In this document: one piece after another, positions 25,638-35,629 of the stretch
Position numbering within the stretch: the first letter of the stretch is position 1
Layout of the letters: each line of letters begins with the position of its first letter
Assembly: GCA_021740785.1 (NCBI GenBank)
Contig: JAIOZI010000011.1
Span: 1 to 64,000, forward strand
Length of the DNA stretch: 64,000 nt
Source: Melioribacteraceae bacterium
Lineage (GTDB): Bacteria; Bacteroidota; Ignavibacteria; Ignavibacteriales; Melioribacteraceae
Direction: 5' to 3'
Position numbers and translations under genes: made by a program
Notes under the pieces: model-generated
Told to the model about the DNA's origin: nothing
The model's input: the letters and a program-made list of their open reading frames with translations, nothing else
Database searches by the model: none

Positions 25638-27164
25638 ATGAAATCTGAAAGAATTGCCGGAGTATTGATTCATCCTACCTCACTGCCAAGCAAATATGGA
25701 ATTGGAGACCTTGGGAAAGACGCATATAAAATGATTGATTTTCTAGAACAATCGGGACAAAAATTATGGCAGGTATTTCCATTAGGTCCAACCGGTTATG
25801 GCGATTCTCCTTATCAGTGTTTTTCTGCTTTTGCAGGCAATCACCTTTTAATAAGCCCTGATAATTTGATTGAAGAAGGATTGCTTTCAACAGAAGATAC
25901 ACAGCCAATTCCCGGATCCGACCCTCATAAAATTGATTACGGAGCTGTGATTAATTATAAGACAGAGCTGCTGAAGAAAGCATACGAAACTTATAAAAGT
26001 AACGGCAGTGAATTACACGATGAAATAAGTGAGTTTTGTGAGAACAATAAATTTTGGATTTATGATTACGCTCTATTCATGGCCGTTAAGAATTATCATA
26101 ACGGTGTATTATGGACGCAATGGGCACCCGAAATTGCTTTCAGAGAAGAGCAGGGAATTAAAGAATGGTCTGATAAATTAGCTGATGAAATTAATTATCA
26201 TAAATTTATCCAGTATTTATTTTCCAAGCAATGGATGAATCTGAAAAAATATGCAAATGAAAAGGGTATTAAAGTAATGGGTGATCTTCCCATCTTTATT
26301 GCTTATGACAGCGCTGATCTCTGGGCAAACAAAGATCTGTTTTCTGTTGATGATAAAGGTAACTTAGAAACCGTTGCCGGAGTGCCGCCGGATTATTTCA
26401 GTGAAACCGGTCAGTTATGGGGAAATCCTCTCTACCGCTGGGATATAATGGAAGCGAATGGATTCCAATGGTGGAAGGAACGAATGGCTCAGATGTTTGA
26501 GCTGGTTGATATCGTAAGGATTGATCATTTTAGAGGATTCGAGGCTTACTGGGAAATTCCAGGAGATGCTGAAACCGCAATCATTGGTAAGTGGATTAAA
26601 GCCCCGGGTGCAAAGCTGTTCAATGAGATTAGAAATTCACTCGGCGATGTTCCTATTGTTGCCGAAGATTTGGGAGTGATTACAAAAGAGGTAACGGCAC
26701 TGAGAGAACAATTTGGTTTCCCGGGAATGAAAATTTTACAGTTCGCTTTCGGAAAGGACGGGGAAAGAAAATTTTTACCTCACAACTACGGTGAAAATTA
26801 TGTGGTTTATTCCGGGTCACATGATAATGAAACTACGAAAGGATTTTTTGATAATGCAAAAAAACAGGATAATGATATTTACGAATTTGCACAAAAATAC
26901 TTAAATTATTACGGTGATGATATGAGATTTGCCGTAATTATTGCTGCTTATTCTTCGGTTGCAAATACTGTTGTAATCCCGATGCAGGATATACTTAACC
27001 TGGGTAATGAAGCAAGAATGAATTTCCCCGGAAAGTTAGGAGGCAACTGGGCATGGCGATTTACATGGGACCAGGTAAAAGACCATCACGTGAAATTGTA
27101 TAAAGAAATGTGTATAATGTATGATAGACCATTTATTAATGACACTGAAACAGAAACTGAATAA
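25638..27164 (+). CDS. malQ: 4-alpha-glucanotransferase (GH77, amylomaltase)
   Basis: A 508-residue cytoplasmic enzyme that transfers alpha-1,4-glucan segments in maltodextrin and glycogen metabolism. The start is the ATG at 25638 rather than a TTG at 25623. It begins RIAGVLIHPTSLPSKYGIGDLG, typical of the family. Catalytic segments are IVRIDHFRGFEAYWEIP with the nucleophile Asp, VAEDLGVIT with the acid/base Glu and GSHDNETT with the transition-state Asp. It lies five bases upstream of a TerB-like gene. Confidence 0.95.
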   Translation: MKSERIAGVLIHPTSLPSKYGIGDLGKDAYKMIDFLEQSGQKLWQVFPLGPTGYGDSPYQCFSAFAGNHLLISPDNLIEEGLLSTEDTQPIPGSDPHKIDYGAVINYKTELLKKAYETYKSNGSELHDEISEFCENNKFWIYDYALFMAVKNYHNGVLWTQWAPEIAFREEQGIKEWSDKLADEINYHKFIQYLFSKQWMNLKKYANEKGIKVMGDLPIFIAYDSADLWANKDLFSVDDKGNLETVAGVPPDYFSETGQLWGNPLYRWDIMEANGFQWWKERMAQMFELVDIVRIDHFRGFEAYWEIPGDAETAIIGKWIKAPGAKLFNEIRNSLGDVPIVAEDLGVITKEVTALREQFGFPGMKILQFAFGKDGERKFLPHNYGENYVVYSGSHDNETTKGFFDNAKKQDNDIYEFAQKYLNYYGDDMRFAVIIAAYSSVANTVVIPMQDILNLGNEARMNFPGKLGGNWAWRFTWDQVKDHHVKLYKEMCIMYDRPFINDTETETE

Positions 27165-27169
27165 ATAAA

Positions 27170-27652
27170 ATGTTAAAATTTCTTAAAGAAATAATAACTA
27201 ACGATTCAACAGGTACCGGTGATAGCGGAGAATCAGTCGAACAACCGGTTGATGAATCACAAAAAGTTGAGATAGCAACCTGTGCTTTAATGATGGAAGT
27301 TGCCAATAGCGATGATGAATTTACGGATGAAGAAAAAGATGAAATCATCGCACTTATGAAAAACACCTTCAATCTCGATGATGAATATGTTGTTCAACTA
27401 TTAGAACTTTCCGAACAGCAAATTTCAAAGAGTGTTAGTCTTTATGAATTTACAAATGTAATTAACGATAACTTCTCCCCCGAGCAGAAATATATGGTTG
27501 TGAAAAATTTGTGGAGAATTATTTTAATTGACGAAAAGATTAACAAGTACGAAGAACATTTCATAAGAAAAATAAGCAGCAATCTACACCTGGATCATAA
27601 AGACTTGATTGCAGCAAAAATGGAAGTAAAGGAGGAAATGAATATTAACTAG
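27170..27652 (+). CDS. TerB-like (tellurite-resistance/DjlA-type) domain protein
   Basis: A 160-residue protein. After a low-complexity acidic linker (15-38), residues about 42-150 match the TerB-like helical domain: VEIATCALMMEVANSDDEFT, then EEKDEIIALMKNTFNLD, and the second half LWRIILIDEKINKYEEHFIRKIS, each containing the D-x-x/DE-E metal-binding-like acidic pattern. The biochemical role of single-domain TerB proteins is unknown. It follows malQ closely in the same operon. Confidence 0.85.
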   Translation: MLKFLKEIITNDSTGTGDSGESVEQPVDESQKVEIATCALMMEVANSDDEFTDEEKDEIIALMKNTFNLDDEYVVQLLELSEQQISKSVSLYEFTNVINDNFSPEQKYMVVKNLWRIILIDEKINKYEEHFIRKISSNLHLDHKDLIAAKMEVKEEMNIN

Positions 27653-27661
27653 CATTTCCTC
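27632..27661. terminator. Hairpin between convergent genes, probable terminator
   Basis: GAGGAAATG (27632-27640) pairs with CATTTCCTC (27653-27661) around 12 bases, followed by TTTT. The left arm is inside the end of the TerB-like gene, whose stop codon lies in the loop. Confidence 0.6.
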
Positions 27662-27670
27662 TTTTCGGTT

Positions 27671-28252
27671 CTACTTTGCTAATTCACTTTTTACAACAGC
27701 TAGAAATTCCTCGCTGGTTGGCTTTACTTTACTCCGGAATCTTTCAATTATATTGCCATCCTTGCTGATAATAAATTTTTCAAAGTTCCATTTAATATCA
27801 CCCTTTTCAACCGCTTCAGAATTGGTCAATCTTTCATACAACGGTGACTTTTCTTCACCAAGAACTTTGATTTTATCAAACAGTTTAAATGTAACACCGT
27901 AGTTGCTCGTACAAAATTCTTGAATTTCAGAATTTGTGCCCGGTTCCTGACCTCCAAAATCGTTGCATGGGAAAGCGAGAATTTCTAAACCTTTATCTTT
28001 ATACTCTGAATACACCTTTTGCAGATCAGCATATTGAGGAGTGTAGCCGCACTTACTTGCCACATTTACAATAATTAAAACCTTTCCGTTGTATTCGGAT
28101 AAATTAATATCATTCCCCGCCATATCTTTCACGGTTATACCGGTTATTGAACTAAACATTTTTTCTTCTTCACCTGATTTATTAACTTGTGCATTAATTA
28201 AAACTGCTGCAAAAAATAATGCGGCAACTAGGAAATTAAATCTATTTTTCAT
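27671..28252 (-). CDS. Glutathione peroxidase family protein, exported
   Basis: A 193-residue thiol peroxidase. The N-terminal 21 residues form a signal peptide ending VLINA, so the enzyme likely works in the periplasm. The catalytic triad is visible: C68 in ASKCGYT, Q102 in GGQEPG and W in IKWNFEKF. The active-site residue is Cys rather than selenocysteine, and such bacterial enzymes usually take electrons from thioredoxin-like proteins rather than glutathione. Convergent with malQ-terB. Confidence 0.92.
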   Translation of the reverse strand: MKNRFNFLVAALFFAAVLINAQVNKSGEEEKMFSSITGITVKDMAGNDINLSEYNGKVLIIVNVASKCGYTPQYADLQKVYSEYKDKGLEILAFPCNDFGGQEPGTNSEIQEFCTSNYGVTFKLFDKIKVLGEEKSPLYERLTNSEAVEKGDIKWNFEKFIISKDGNIIERFRSKVKPTSEEFLAVVKSELAK

Positions 28253-28306
28253 GTTTCACCTCAAATTTATTTTTAAAACCAAGATTTTGTTTATTAAGTT
28301 CATCTT

Positions 28307-28915
28307 ATGTTTTCTATAAAAAATATAATAAACTGGATTGCACTTATTCTCGTGACGATCAGTCTTATTTATACTGTAATAAATTATAAGCTATTCGGTT
28401 TATTTGAAATTTCAACCGGTGTGCTGTATGCGATAATTTTTATTTTTGCTAACCGGTACATGAACTCGGTTCTAGTAGATTATAAAAAATCATTCTCCGC
28501 TGTGTTTTTATCAATATTTATTTTCATCAATCCATTTTTTGCAATTCCAATTTTAGTTTTATGGACGTACATTTTCCGTTACAAACTAGGTTTTCTTTTT
28601 TTTAGCATTGTGTTGACGATAGTATTACTTCTTGCCAACAATTTATTATTGATAAATCTACATTCCCCTTTCATTGTAACTGCGGAACTAAATATATCAT
28701 TCACGATATTTATTTTGATTTCCATCATCGGAGGATGGTTTGCTGCAGACAATCAGGAAATCAAATTTTTCAGCGGAATATTACTTTTCATATTATTCTT
28801 AACGCAGGAATCAACTTTCCACAGAACTGTGACTATGGTAATGGCAGAAGTTATTTTAATAAGTTCAATAAAAAAATACAAGGTAGATAGATTTTTAGGA
28901 AAGATTTATGAATAG
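28307..28915 (+). CDS. Multi-pass membrane protein, unknown function
   Basis: A 202-residue, strongly hydrophobic protein with about six transmembrane helices, aromatic-rich and with few charges. Starts at ATG 28307, 55 bases from the divergent glutathione peroxidase. I do not recognise a family. Confidence 0.65.
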   Translation: MFSIKNIINWIALILVTISLIYTVINYKLFGLFEISTGVLYAIIFIFANRYMNSVLVDYKKSFSAVFLSIFIFINPFFAIPILVLWTYIFRYKLGFLFFSIVLTIVLLLANNLLLINLHSPFIVTAELNISFTIFILISIIGGWFAADNQEIKFFSGILLFILFLTQESTFHRTVTMVMAEVILISSIKKYKVDRFLGKIYE

Positions 28916-28936
28916 GCGGAGCGTAGATACTCCGCC
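28915..28936. terminator. Hairpin terminator between convergent genes
   Basis: GGCGGAG (28915-28921) pairs with CTCCGCC (28930-28936) around eight bases. It separates the membrane-protein gene from pta; the flanks are T-rich on the right. Confidence 0.7.
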
Positions 28937-28943
28937 TGTAAAT

Positions 28944-29924
28944 TTATTTTGCCATTAGAACGGCAATTGCAGCGGTGTTAACAATATCATCAACACTACA
29001 GCCGCGACTCAAATCAAATAAAGGTTTTTTTAATCCCTGTACAACAGGTCCTACAGCTTCTGCACCGCCTAATCTCTGAGCAATTTTATAACCGATATTT
29101 CCAGCTTGAAGATCAGGGAAAATTAACACGTTTGCCCTGCCTGCAACTGAACTTTCAGGCGCTTTTCTCTTACCGATAGAATCTACAATTGCTGCATCGA
29201 ACTGTAATTCCCCGTCGATATTAAGATCGGGTCTTTTCCCTTTTGCAATTTTTGTCGCTTCACGAACTTTATCAATCAGTTCATGCTCTGCACTCCCCTT
29301 TGTAGAAAATGACAGCATAGCCACATAAGGTTCTTCACCGGTAAGTATTTTATGATTATCTGCAGTTGTAACCGCAATATCGGAAAGTTGTTCTACGTCA
29401 GGATTAGGTACAACGGCACAATCCGCAAAACTGAAAACCCTTTCCGGGAAAATCATAAGGAAGAAACTTGAGACTATTGAAATTCCCTCTGGCATACCAA
29501 CACACTGCAATGCTGCGCGTAGTACATCACCGGTTGAAGCAGTAGAACCGGCTACCGATCCATCCGCCATACTTTCTTTAACTAACATCGAACCGAAAAA
29601 CAAATCTTTTTTAAGTGTCTCACGAGCTTGTTCAATCGTAACACCTTTGTGTTTCCGGAGATTAAAAAATATGTTTGCAAAGTCGCTTAATTTATCCGAC
29701 TTCTCCGGGTTGATTAATCTAACACCTGTTAAATCAACCCCCAATCTTTCGGCATCCGATCTTATTTTATCTTCATCTCCTAATGTTATTACATGTGCAA
29801 TTGCTTCTTTAGTCAATTTTTCCGCTGCTTTTAAAACTCTTTCATCATGCGATTCCGGGAGTACAATCGTTTTCCTCCTATTTGCAGCCTGCATCTTAAT
29901 TTTTTCAAGAATTTCAAGTTCCAT
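28944..29924 (-). CDS. pta: Phosphate acetyltransferase
   Basis: A 326-residue enzyme interconverting acetyl-CoA and acetyl phosphate, the short form without the N-terminal DRTGG regulatory part. Recognisable segments are IVLPESHDERVLKAA, DGSVAGSTASTGDVLRAALQ, FADCAVVPNPDVEQLSDIA and the end GYKIAQRLGGAEAVGPVVQGLKKP. No acetate kinase gene is adjacent here. It is single in its transcription unit. Confidence 0.95.
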   Translation of the reverse strand: MELEILEKIKMQAANRRKTIVLPESHDERVLKAAEKLTKEAIAHVITLGDEDKIRSDAERLGVDLTGVRLINPEKSDKLSDFANIFFNLRKHKGVTIEQARETLKKDLFFGSMLVKESMADGSVAGSTASTGDVLRAALQCVGMPEGISIVSSFFLMIFPERVFSFADCAVVPNPDVEQLSDIAVTTADNHKILTGEEPYVAMLSFSTKGSAEHELIDKVREATKIAKGKRPDLNIDGELQFDAAIVDSIGKRKAPESSVAGRANVLIFPDLQAGNIGYKIAQRLGGAEAVGPVVQGLKKPLFDLSRGCSVDDIVNTAAIAVLMAK

Positions 29925-30094
29925 ATCAAATCCTGTTCTAATTTTTATAATTTGGAACTATTAATATAATCATTTGATCATGATTTTGTTGGACACCTGC
30001 ATTCTATAATTTTAATTTTGTGTAAATTTTAGCTGATTGTTATCAATAGATTTCATATGTTTTATTTAATAGAAAACTAACTACTCAATTCTAA

Positions 30095-31153
30095 ATGCCA
30101 TTAACAGATCAGTTGACGAAAAAAATAATTAAAGGACTCGGGATCACGTTTTTAACAGTGATTGCTCTCTATCTTTCATTTATTCTTTTTGATATTCTGA
30201 TTGTACTTTCAGTCTCGATTCTTCTGGCAATGATTTTTAATCCGATTGTTAATTTTTTTGAAAAGCAGGGTCTAAACCGGCTGACGGCTGTATTCTTCGT
30301 CTTTGGTGCAAGTACAATTATTTTATTCTTTGGGCTCTCTGTCTTAATACCAAAAATTGCAAGACAGATGAACACACTTGCATCAACACTAAGCCAGGAT
30401 AATGTTAACGCGGTACTTTCGCAAGCACGTGAGTACATCGAAAATTATTTTCCATTCCTAAATGCGGAAAGCTTTATTGAACAACTCGGCGTATTTATTT
30501 CCGACATATTTTTTAGTTCGATTAATAATCTCTCTGGAATTGTATCGAGTATCTTTTCGGTTCTGGCTATTTTGGTTATTGTCCCTTTTATGACATTCTT
30601 CCTGGTGAAGGATAATCAACAGATTGTTAAAGGTATTATTAATATTATGCCGAATAAATATTTTGAAATGTCTTATGCAATTACTAAAAAGATTTCTATT
30701 GATTTAGGCAGATTTGTCCGCGGTTGGATTTTCGATGCGTTTTTAGTTGGGTTTTTAAGTGCGGTGGGATTAACAATTCTTGGGATTCAAAATTCAATTA
30801 CAATCGGATTTATTGCAGGTATCGGACATTTAATTCCGTACTTCGGTCCGATTATCGGCGGAATACCCGCTGTCATAATTTCATTAATTCAATTCGGCGA
30901 CCTTTCAATGCTCCCGAACATTACGATCATGTTTGTAATGATTTATACACTTGATAACGGATTTATTCAACCAAATGTATTTTCTAAATCCACAGATATG
31001 CATCCATTAATGATCATTGTACTAATTCTTGTCGGGAGTAAAATTATGGGAATATTTGGTATGCTGCTTGCAGTACCGTTGGCAACTGTAATCAAAACTG
31101 CTGCAAGGGAAATTTATTTTGGTTTCAAGAAATATCGAATTATAAAACTCTGA
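30095..31153 (+). CDS. AI-2E family (PerM/YdiK-type) membrane transporter
   Basis: A 352-residue protein with the seven-to-eight-helix layout of the AI-2E exporter superfamily: an N-terminal pair of helices, an amphipathic central region (about 90-140) and a C-terminal block with GFIAGIGHLIPYFGPIIGGIPA and GSKIMGIFGMLLAVPLATVIKTA. Substrates in this family range from autoinducer-2 to sodium/proton exchange, so the cargo is not predicted. Transcribed alone, divergent from pta. Confidence 0.9.
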   Translation: MPLTDQLTKKIIKGLGITFLTVIALYLSFILFDILIVLSVSILLAMIFNPIVNFFEKQGLNRLTAVFFVFGASTIILFFGLSVLIPKIARQMNTLASTLSQDNVNAVLSQAREYIENYFPFLNAESFIEQLGVFISDIFFSSINNLSGIVSSIFSVLAILVIVPFMTFFLVKDNQQIVKGIINIMPNKYFEMSYAITKKISIDLGRFVRGWIFDAFLVGFLSAVGLTILGIQNSITIGFIAGIGHLIPYFGPIIGGIPAVIISLIQFGDLSMLPNITIMFVMIYTLDNGFIQPNVFSKSTDMHPLMIIVLILVGSKIMGIFGMLLAVPLATVIKTAAREIYFGFKKYRIIKL

Positions 31154-31241
31154 CTTACCAAACAATTGATAATCATTTTTATGTAGAATGAATCAATTCT
31201 AAAAATTATCTTTACTTTCAATAGCTCAGCAAAGGAATATT

Positions 31242-32639
31242 ATGAAAATTAAATTTGTCGGCGCTGCTAAATCAGTAACGGGATCTATGCATTTAATCGA
31301 GACAAACGGAAAAAAGTTTTTACTCGATTGTGGTTTGTATCAAGGTAAAAGAAAAGAAGCGTTTGAACTCAATAGAAACTTCGATGAGTTTGATCCGGCG
31401 GAAATTGATTTTGTAATTTTATCACATGCACATATCGATCATTCCGGGAACCTTCCTACTCTTGTTCGTAACGGATTTAAAGGAAATATCTATTGTACTT
31501 TTGCTACAAGAGATTTGGCACAGGTAATGCTCCGCGATAGTGCACATATTCAAGAAAAAGATGTTGAGTTCGTAAATAAAAAAAGAAAAAAACACGGGAA
31601 AAATTTATTCGAACCTCTCTATACGGATGAAGATGCGCATAAAGCTTTAAAATTATTTGTGGGTGTTAACTATAATCACGAATTCCCTGTGGCGGAAGGT
31701 ATTGTCTTAACTTTTTTTGATGCCGGACATATACTGGGCTCTGCATCTGTATTTTTACAAATTAATGAAAATGGAAGAATTATACATTTTGGCTTTACCG
31801 GAGATCTCGGAAGACCAAATTTGCCGATACTAAAAGATCCCGTTAAAATTCCTGATGTGGAATACTTAATAAGCGAAAGTACTTACGGCGGCAGATTTCA
31901 TGATAATCCGATCGATACGGAAAAACGGTTAGTTGAGATTATAAAAAAAGCAATTGAGCGTAGGGCGAAAATAATTGTACCGGCGTTCAGCGTCGGAAGA
32001 ACTCAAGAAATAGTTTTTGCGTTGAATTCAATTTTTGACGAAGGGAAAGTTGAAAGGATTCCGATTTATGTCGATAGTCCCCTTTCGGTTAATGCGACTG
32101 AAGTATTTAGACTTCACCCTGAATGTTTTGATAATGACACAGCCCAATTTTTGATTAAACATCAGGACCCGTTCGGGTTTTACAAGCTTACCTACATCAG
32201 TGATGTAGAGGATTCAAAGAGATTAAACGAAGTTAAAGGTCCGCTGATGATCATTTCATCTTCTGGCATGTGCGAAGCCGGGCGAATTCTTCATCATCTT
32301 AGAAACAACATAGAAGATCCGAACAATATAATTTTAATTGTAGGTTATTCAGCCGAACATACACTTGGTCGGCGCATTGTTGAACGAGATGAATTTGTTA
32401 AAATTTTTGGTGAGGAATTCAAACTCAATGCAGAAGTAATAGTTATGAATTCATTTAGTGCCCATGCGGATTCCAATGAACTCGTAGATTATCTGAATAA
32501 GTTTGATAAGAGCAGGATGCAAAATTTATTCTTAGTGCACGGCGATTTTGATCAACAGGAAAAATTAAAAAATCGTTTAACTGAAATAGGATTCAATAAA
32601 ATTACAATACCTGAAAGAGGTGATGAGGTTGAGATATAA
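31242..32639 (+). CDS. Metallo-beta-lactamase/beta-CASP family nuclease
   Basis: A 465-residue cytoplasmic hydrolase of the RNA-processing beta-CASP group. The zinc site is SHAHIDHSGNLP (HxHxDH), the later motifs include DAGHILGSA and FTGDLG, and the beta-CASP block has IIVPAFSVGRTQEIV and SSGMCEAGRILHHL. The last motif VHGDFDQQEKL carries the terminal His. Similar to archaeal CPSF-like and bacterial YsH1-like exonucleases or endonucleases acting on RNA. It overlaps the following lipoprotein gene by 17 bases. Confidence 0.92.
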   Translation: MKIKFVGAAKSVTGSMHLIETNGKKFLLDCGLYQGKRKEAFELNRNFDEFDPAEIDFVILSHAHIDHSGNLPTLVRNGFKGNIYCTFATRDLAQVMLRDSAHIQEKDVEFVNKKRKKHGKNLFEPLYTDEDAHKALKLFVGVNYNHEFPVAEGIVLTFFDAGHILGSASVFLQINENGRIIHFGFTGDLGRPNLPILKDPVKIPDVEYLISESTYGGRFHDNPIDTEKRLVEIIKKAIERRAKIIVPAFSVGRTQEIVFALNSIFDEGKVERIPIYVDSPLSVNATEVFRLHPECFDNDTAQFLIKHQDPFGFYKLTYISDVEDSKRLNEVKGPLMIISSSGMCEAGRILHHLRNNIEDPNNIILIVGYSAEHTLGRRIVERDEFVKIFGEEFKLNAEVIVMNSFSAHADSNELVDYLNKFDKSRMQNLFLVHGDFDQQEKLKNRLTEIGFNKITIPERGDEVEI

Positions 32640-33615
32640 AATAATCGCAGTCTGTTTATTATCGACTTTCTTACTAACAAACTGCGATAGAAATGATCCG
32701 GGTATTGCCGAAGACGACGGACTGCCTCCGCTGGCTCCTGCAAATCTCTCGGTTTACCTTTCCCGTGATGGTGAGGTTGGAATTGAATGGGCAAAGAATA
32801 TTGAATATGATTTGAAAGGTTACAACATTTACAGAAGCGTTAATGATACAAGCAATTTTGAGTTTAGAAAATTCACAGCATCAAATTTCTATTACGAATT
32901 ATACCTGGCGTATGACAGCACTTATTACTATAAAATTTCTGCAATCGATAAACAAGAGAGGGAGAGTAATTATTCGGGAATTGTTTGGGCAAAACCAATG
33001 AACGTTTATCCTCCTTATCCCCCTCAGGGTGTTTCAATCAATGCTAGGAATTGGTACGATACATTATCTATAAGACTGAACTGGTATGCTTCTTACGATG
33101 CCGATATAAAACATTATGAAATTCATAAAAGTACAGTTGCCGGATTTTTCCCGGACTCGTTAACGCTTCTTGCATCCACAACTCAATTCAATTGGATTGA
33201 TAAAGATAGTCTGCAGCTTAACACAGATTATTCCTACAAAATAGTCGCAGTTGATAAAGGTGGTTTGAAAAGCAAACCATCTGCTGAAGTTAGCGATAAA
33301 TTATTGTCTGAACCGGTGCCGGTCTTCCCTGAAAATAATCAATCCTTGGATTTCTTTTATGAATTCCGGTTTCGTGCTGTGACATCAGCCGCAAAGTACA
33401 AAATTATTATTAAAACTGATGAAAGGTTTGGAACAGTTGATGAAATTGAATTTGAGACTTCGCAAATAAACACAGTCGTTTCTGTATATTATAATACCAG
33501 GGCATTGGAACCGTATCGAAAATATTATTGGCAGATTTTAACTTTTACTCAAAATATTGAGCCGAATTCTTTTTCAGATATTTATTCATTTACCATTTTG
33601 CCGGAATTTAATTGA
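32623..33615 (+). CDS. Lipoprotein with fibronectin type III domains
   Basis: A 330-residue lipoprotein. The lipobox LLTNC lies after a short hydrophobic segment. Two FN3-like modules follow (about 40-125 and 130-225; APANLSVYLS ... YKISAIDKQERESNYS and YKIVAVDKGGLKSKPS), then a beta-rich C-terminal domain. ATG 32623 is given; a TTG at 32629 has the better spacing to the GAGG at 32617-32620. It overlaps the beta-CASP gene and is followed by a barrel-like protein whose TTG overlaps its TGA, so the three form one operon. A role in envelope surface assembly is likely but not shown. Confidence 0.8.
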   Translation: MRLRYKIIAVCLLSTFLLTNCDRNDPGIAEDDGLPPLAPANLSVYLSRDGEVGIEWAKNIEYDLKGYNIYRSVNDTSNFEFRKFTASNFYYELYLAYDSTYYYKISAIDKQERESNYSGIVWAKPMNVYPPYPPQGVSINARNWYDTLSIRLNWYASYDADIKHYEIHKSTVAGFFPDSLTLLASTTQFNWIDKDSLQLNTDYSYKIVAVDKGGLKSKPSAEVSDKLLSEPVPVFPENNQSLDFFYEFRFRAVTSAAKYKIIIKTDERFGTVDEIEFETSQINTVVSVYYNTRALEPYRKYYWQILTFTQNIEPNSFSDIYSFTILPEFN

Positions 33616-35528
33616 GATTGGGAAAAAAATTCTTTTATATCGTTATAATTGTTTTGTTGAGTTATCTGTCAGTTAATGCTCAATCAACACGGGATAGTCT
33701 TAGTTTTATGCTGAATAAATATTCGCATAACAATCTTTTTACTTATTTCAATAAAGAATTGAATACCTATTCGCTTAACTCCGGAATCAGATACTCAACA
33801 TCATTCAATAAATTATTTGTAGGAGTTGATGAAAATTACAAATCAACATTTATCAGATCCGGTATTAATAATAAAAAGGATGAACAGTATTTATCATTCA
33901 TTAGCGAATATGAAATTCTACCCGTACTGAAATTTGGTTTATTGTTGAACAACTCCATTTATTCCGATGACCGTAAAATTGCAATCAATCAGGCATCCAA
34001 CTTTAACTCATCCATCTTCACAAAATTTTCCCCTGTTGATAAGATTAAAATTGTTCCGTTTGGAGGTATATCTAAAGACATACAAATTGGGGAAGATGAT
34101 CAAGGATATATTTACGGTTCAGAAGCAAGTGTTGATAAATTTAAAACAAGTGATTTGATGATCAGTTCTTCGATGAGATTTCAGAATGAGGATATTTCAC
34201 CGAGGAAAAATTCATTGAGACTGGTTAAACTTAATGTTGATAGTGAAATTGACGAATCCATAATAAATAGGGTAAGCGGTCATTATTCCGAACAAAGAAA
34301 GGACTTCTATTTTGAAGCCGATACATTAACGGCTACAAACTTCGGCGTCACTAATAATATTCAAAGCAGGACAGAATCCAATTATACTTTACAGAATCAA
34401 TTTTTGGTTGGCGTTCCGAATTCAAATTTTCGATTTGACGTAAATGGTAGAATAGGATGGCGAGACATTGAACGCGACACACGCTATATATTACTTGATA
34501 ATATCTCCTCATCAACTTTTGATACTAAGATAGAAGAATTCAAGCTTGATTTCAGTGCATTGACTTTATATAATTTTAGAGATTTTTCGGGTAACATAAG
34601 AATTTCATTTTCCGAAAGAGAAGAAAAACACCTGGCAAAAAGAATTGAAGGAGTGAATGAAATATTTTTTAACGAACGGGAAAAAATTGAGAGTCAAAAA
34701 AATAATAAATCACAGCAGACGGCAATTTCAGCAAGCAGCATAATCGATATTACAAATAAAGACAAAATTAATTTAAGTCTGCTTCACAGAAAATTAAGGT
34801 ACGATACACAAAGTGATGAAAACTATGACGACCGGGATGAATTGCTTACAATGTTTAGAGCTGCATACTTAAGATCGATTAACCCATTCTTTGACTTCTT
34901 TGTAAACTTGGAAGGAAGCTTCCATCATATTGTTTATATTTTTGCAGAAAGAAGTTCGAATAACAATATAAAAAGAGTACTAAAACTTTCTTCCGGAGGA
35001 ACGTACAGGGGAAAGAATATTTCATCCAGTAATTCCGTTGAAGTATCCGCGAATTATACAGTTTATGATTTCGAGGAATTTAATGCTTCCTTTAAAAGCT
35101 TTGCTTTTCGTCAATTCCAATTCAAAGACTCAACAAAAATTAATTTAACAAGAAGTATGTTTTTTGCCGTAACCGCTCACTTAAAACTTTCGGAACAGGG
35201 AGATTTTAAGTGGTCTCAATTCTCAAGTAAACCGGTGAGATTTTTGGCGGAAGGATACGGGGAGCCGAAATTATTTTACACATACAGAAATCTGAAAATG
35301 GGGGTTGGTATAAGATACTTCAGACTTACCACTTACGGCTATTCCGATAAAAATGTAAAACGGTTGGAAACCGATTACTCAAGTATCGGTCCGGTTTCCG
35401 AAATATCATTTAACATTATTAATAGGCTTCGGTTAAGAATTTACGGTTATTATGAGTTTATTAACAACGAAGAAAATGTTTCAAAGGAACTTGCAAATAT
35501 GAATCTTCGGCTGGACTGGCAGTTTTAG
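33612..35528 (+). CDS. Probable outer-membrane beta-barrel protein, unknown function
   Basis: A 638-residue protein starting with TTG (33612) overlapping the previous stop. A signal peptide ends VNAQ. The remainder is made of alternating aromatic/polar strands with turns rich in Asn, Ser and Lys, and the last residues are LRLDWQF, ending in Phe, as outer-membrane barrels do. I do not recognise a family. Co-transcribed with the FN3 lipoprotein, which may be its partner. Confidence 0.72.
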   Translation: MRLGKKFFYIVIIVLLSYLSVNAQSTRDSLSFMLNKYSHNNLFTYFNKELNTYSLNSGIRYSTSFNKLFVGVDENYKSTFIRSGINNKKDEQYLSFISEYEILPVLKFGLLLNNSIYSDDRKIAINQASNFNSSIFTKFSPVDKIKIVPFGGISKDIQIGEDDQGYIYGSEASVDKFKTSDLMISSSMRFQNEDISPRKNSLRLVKLNVDSEIDESIINRVSGHYSEQRKDFYFEADTLTATNFGVTNNIQSRTESNYTLQNQFLVGVPNSNFRFDVNGRIGWRDIERDTRYILLDNISSSTFDTKIEEFKLDFSALTLYNFRDFSGNIRISFSEREEKHLAKRIEGVNEIFFNEREKIESQKNNKSQQTAISASSIIDITNKDKINLSLLHRKLRYDTQSDENYDDRDELLTMFRAAYLRSINPFFDFFVNLEGSFHHIVYIFAERSSNNNIKRVLKLSSGGTYRGKNISSSNSVEVSANYTVYDFEEFNASFKSFAFRQFQFKDSTKINLTRSMFFAVTAHLKLSEQGDFKWSQFSSKPVRFLAEGYGEPKLFYTYRNLKMGVGIRYFRLTTYGYSDKNVKRLETDYSSIGPVSEISFNIINRLRLRIYGYYEFINNEENVSKELANMNLRLDWQF

Positions 35529-35629
35529 ACTTTACCGCTTGCAAAAATATTTACTTGCATTGCTTTATCTGTAATTATATTTTATTTCATTGATTCTGAA
35601 TCTAATCTATCAACATTGGAGATTTACTC

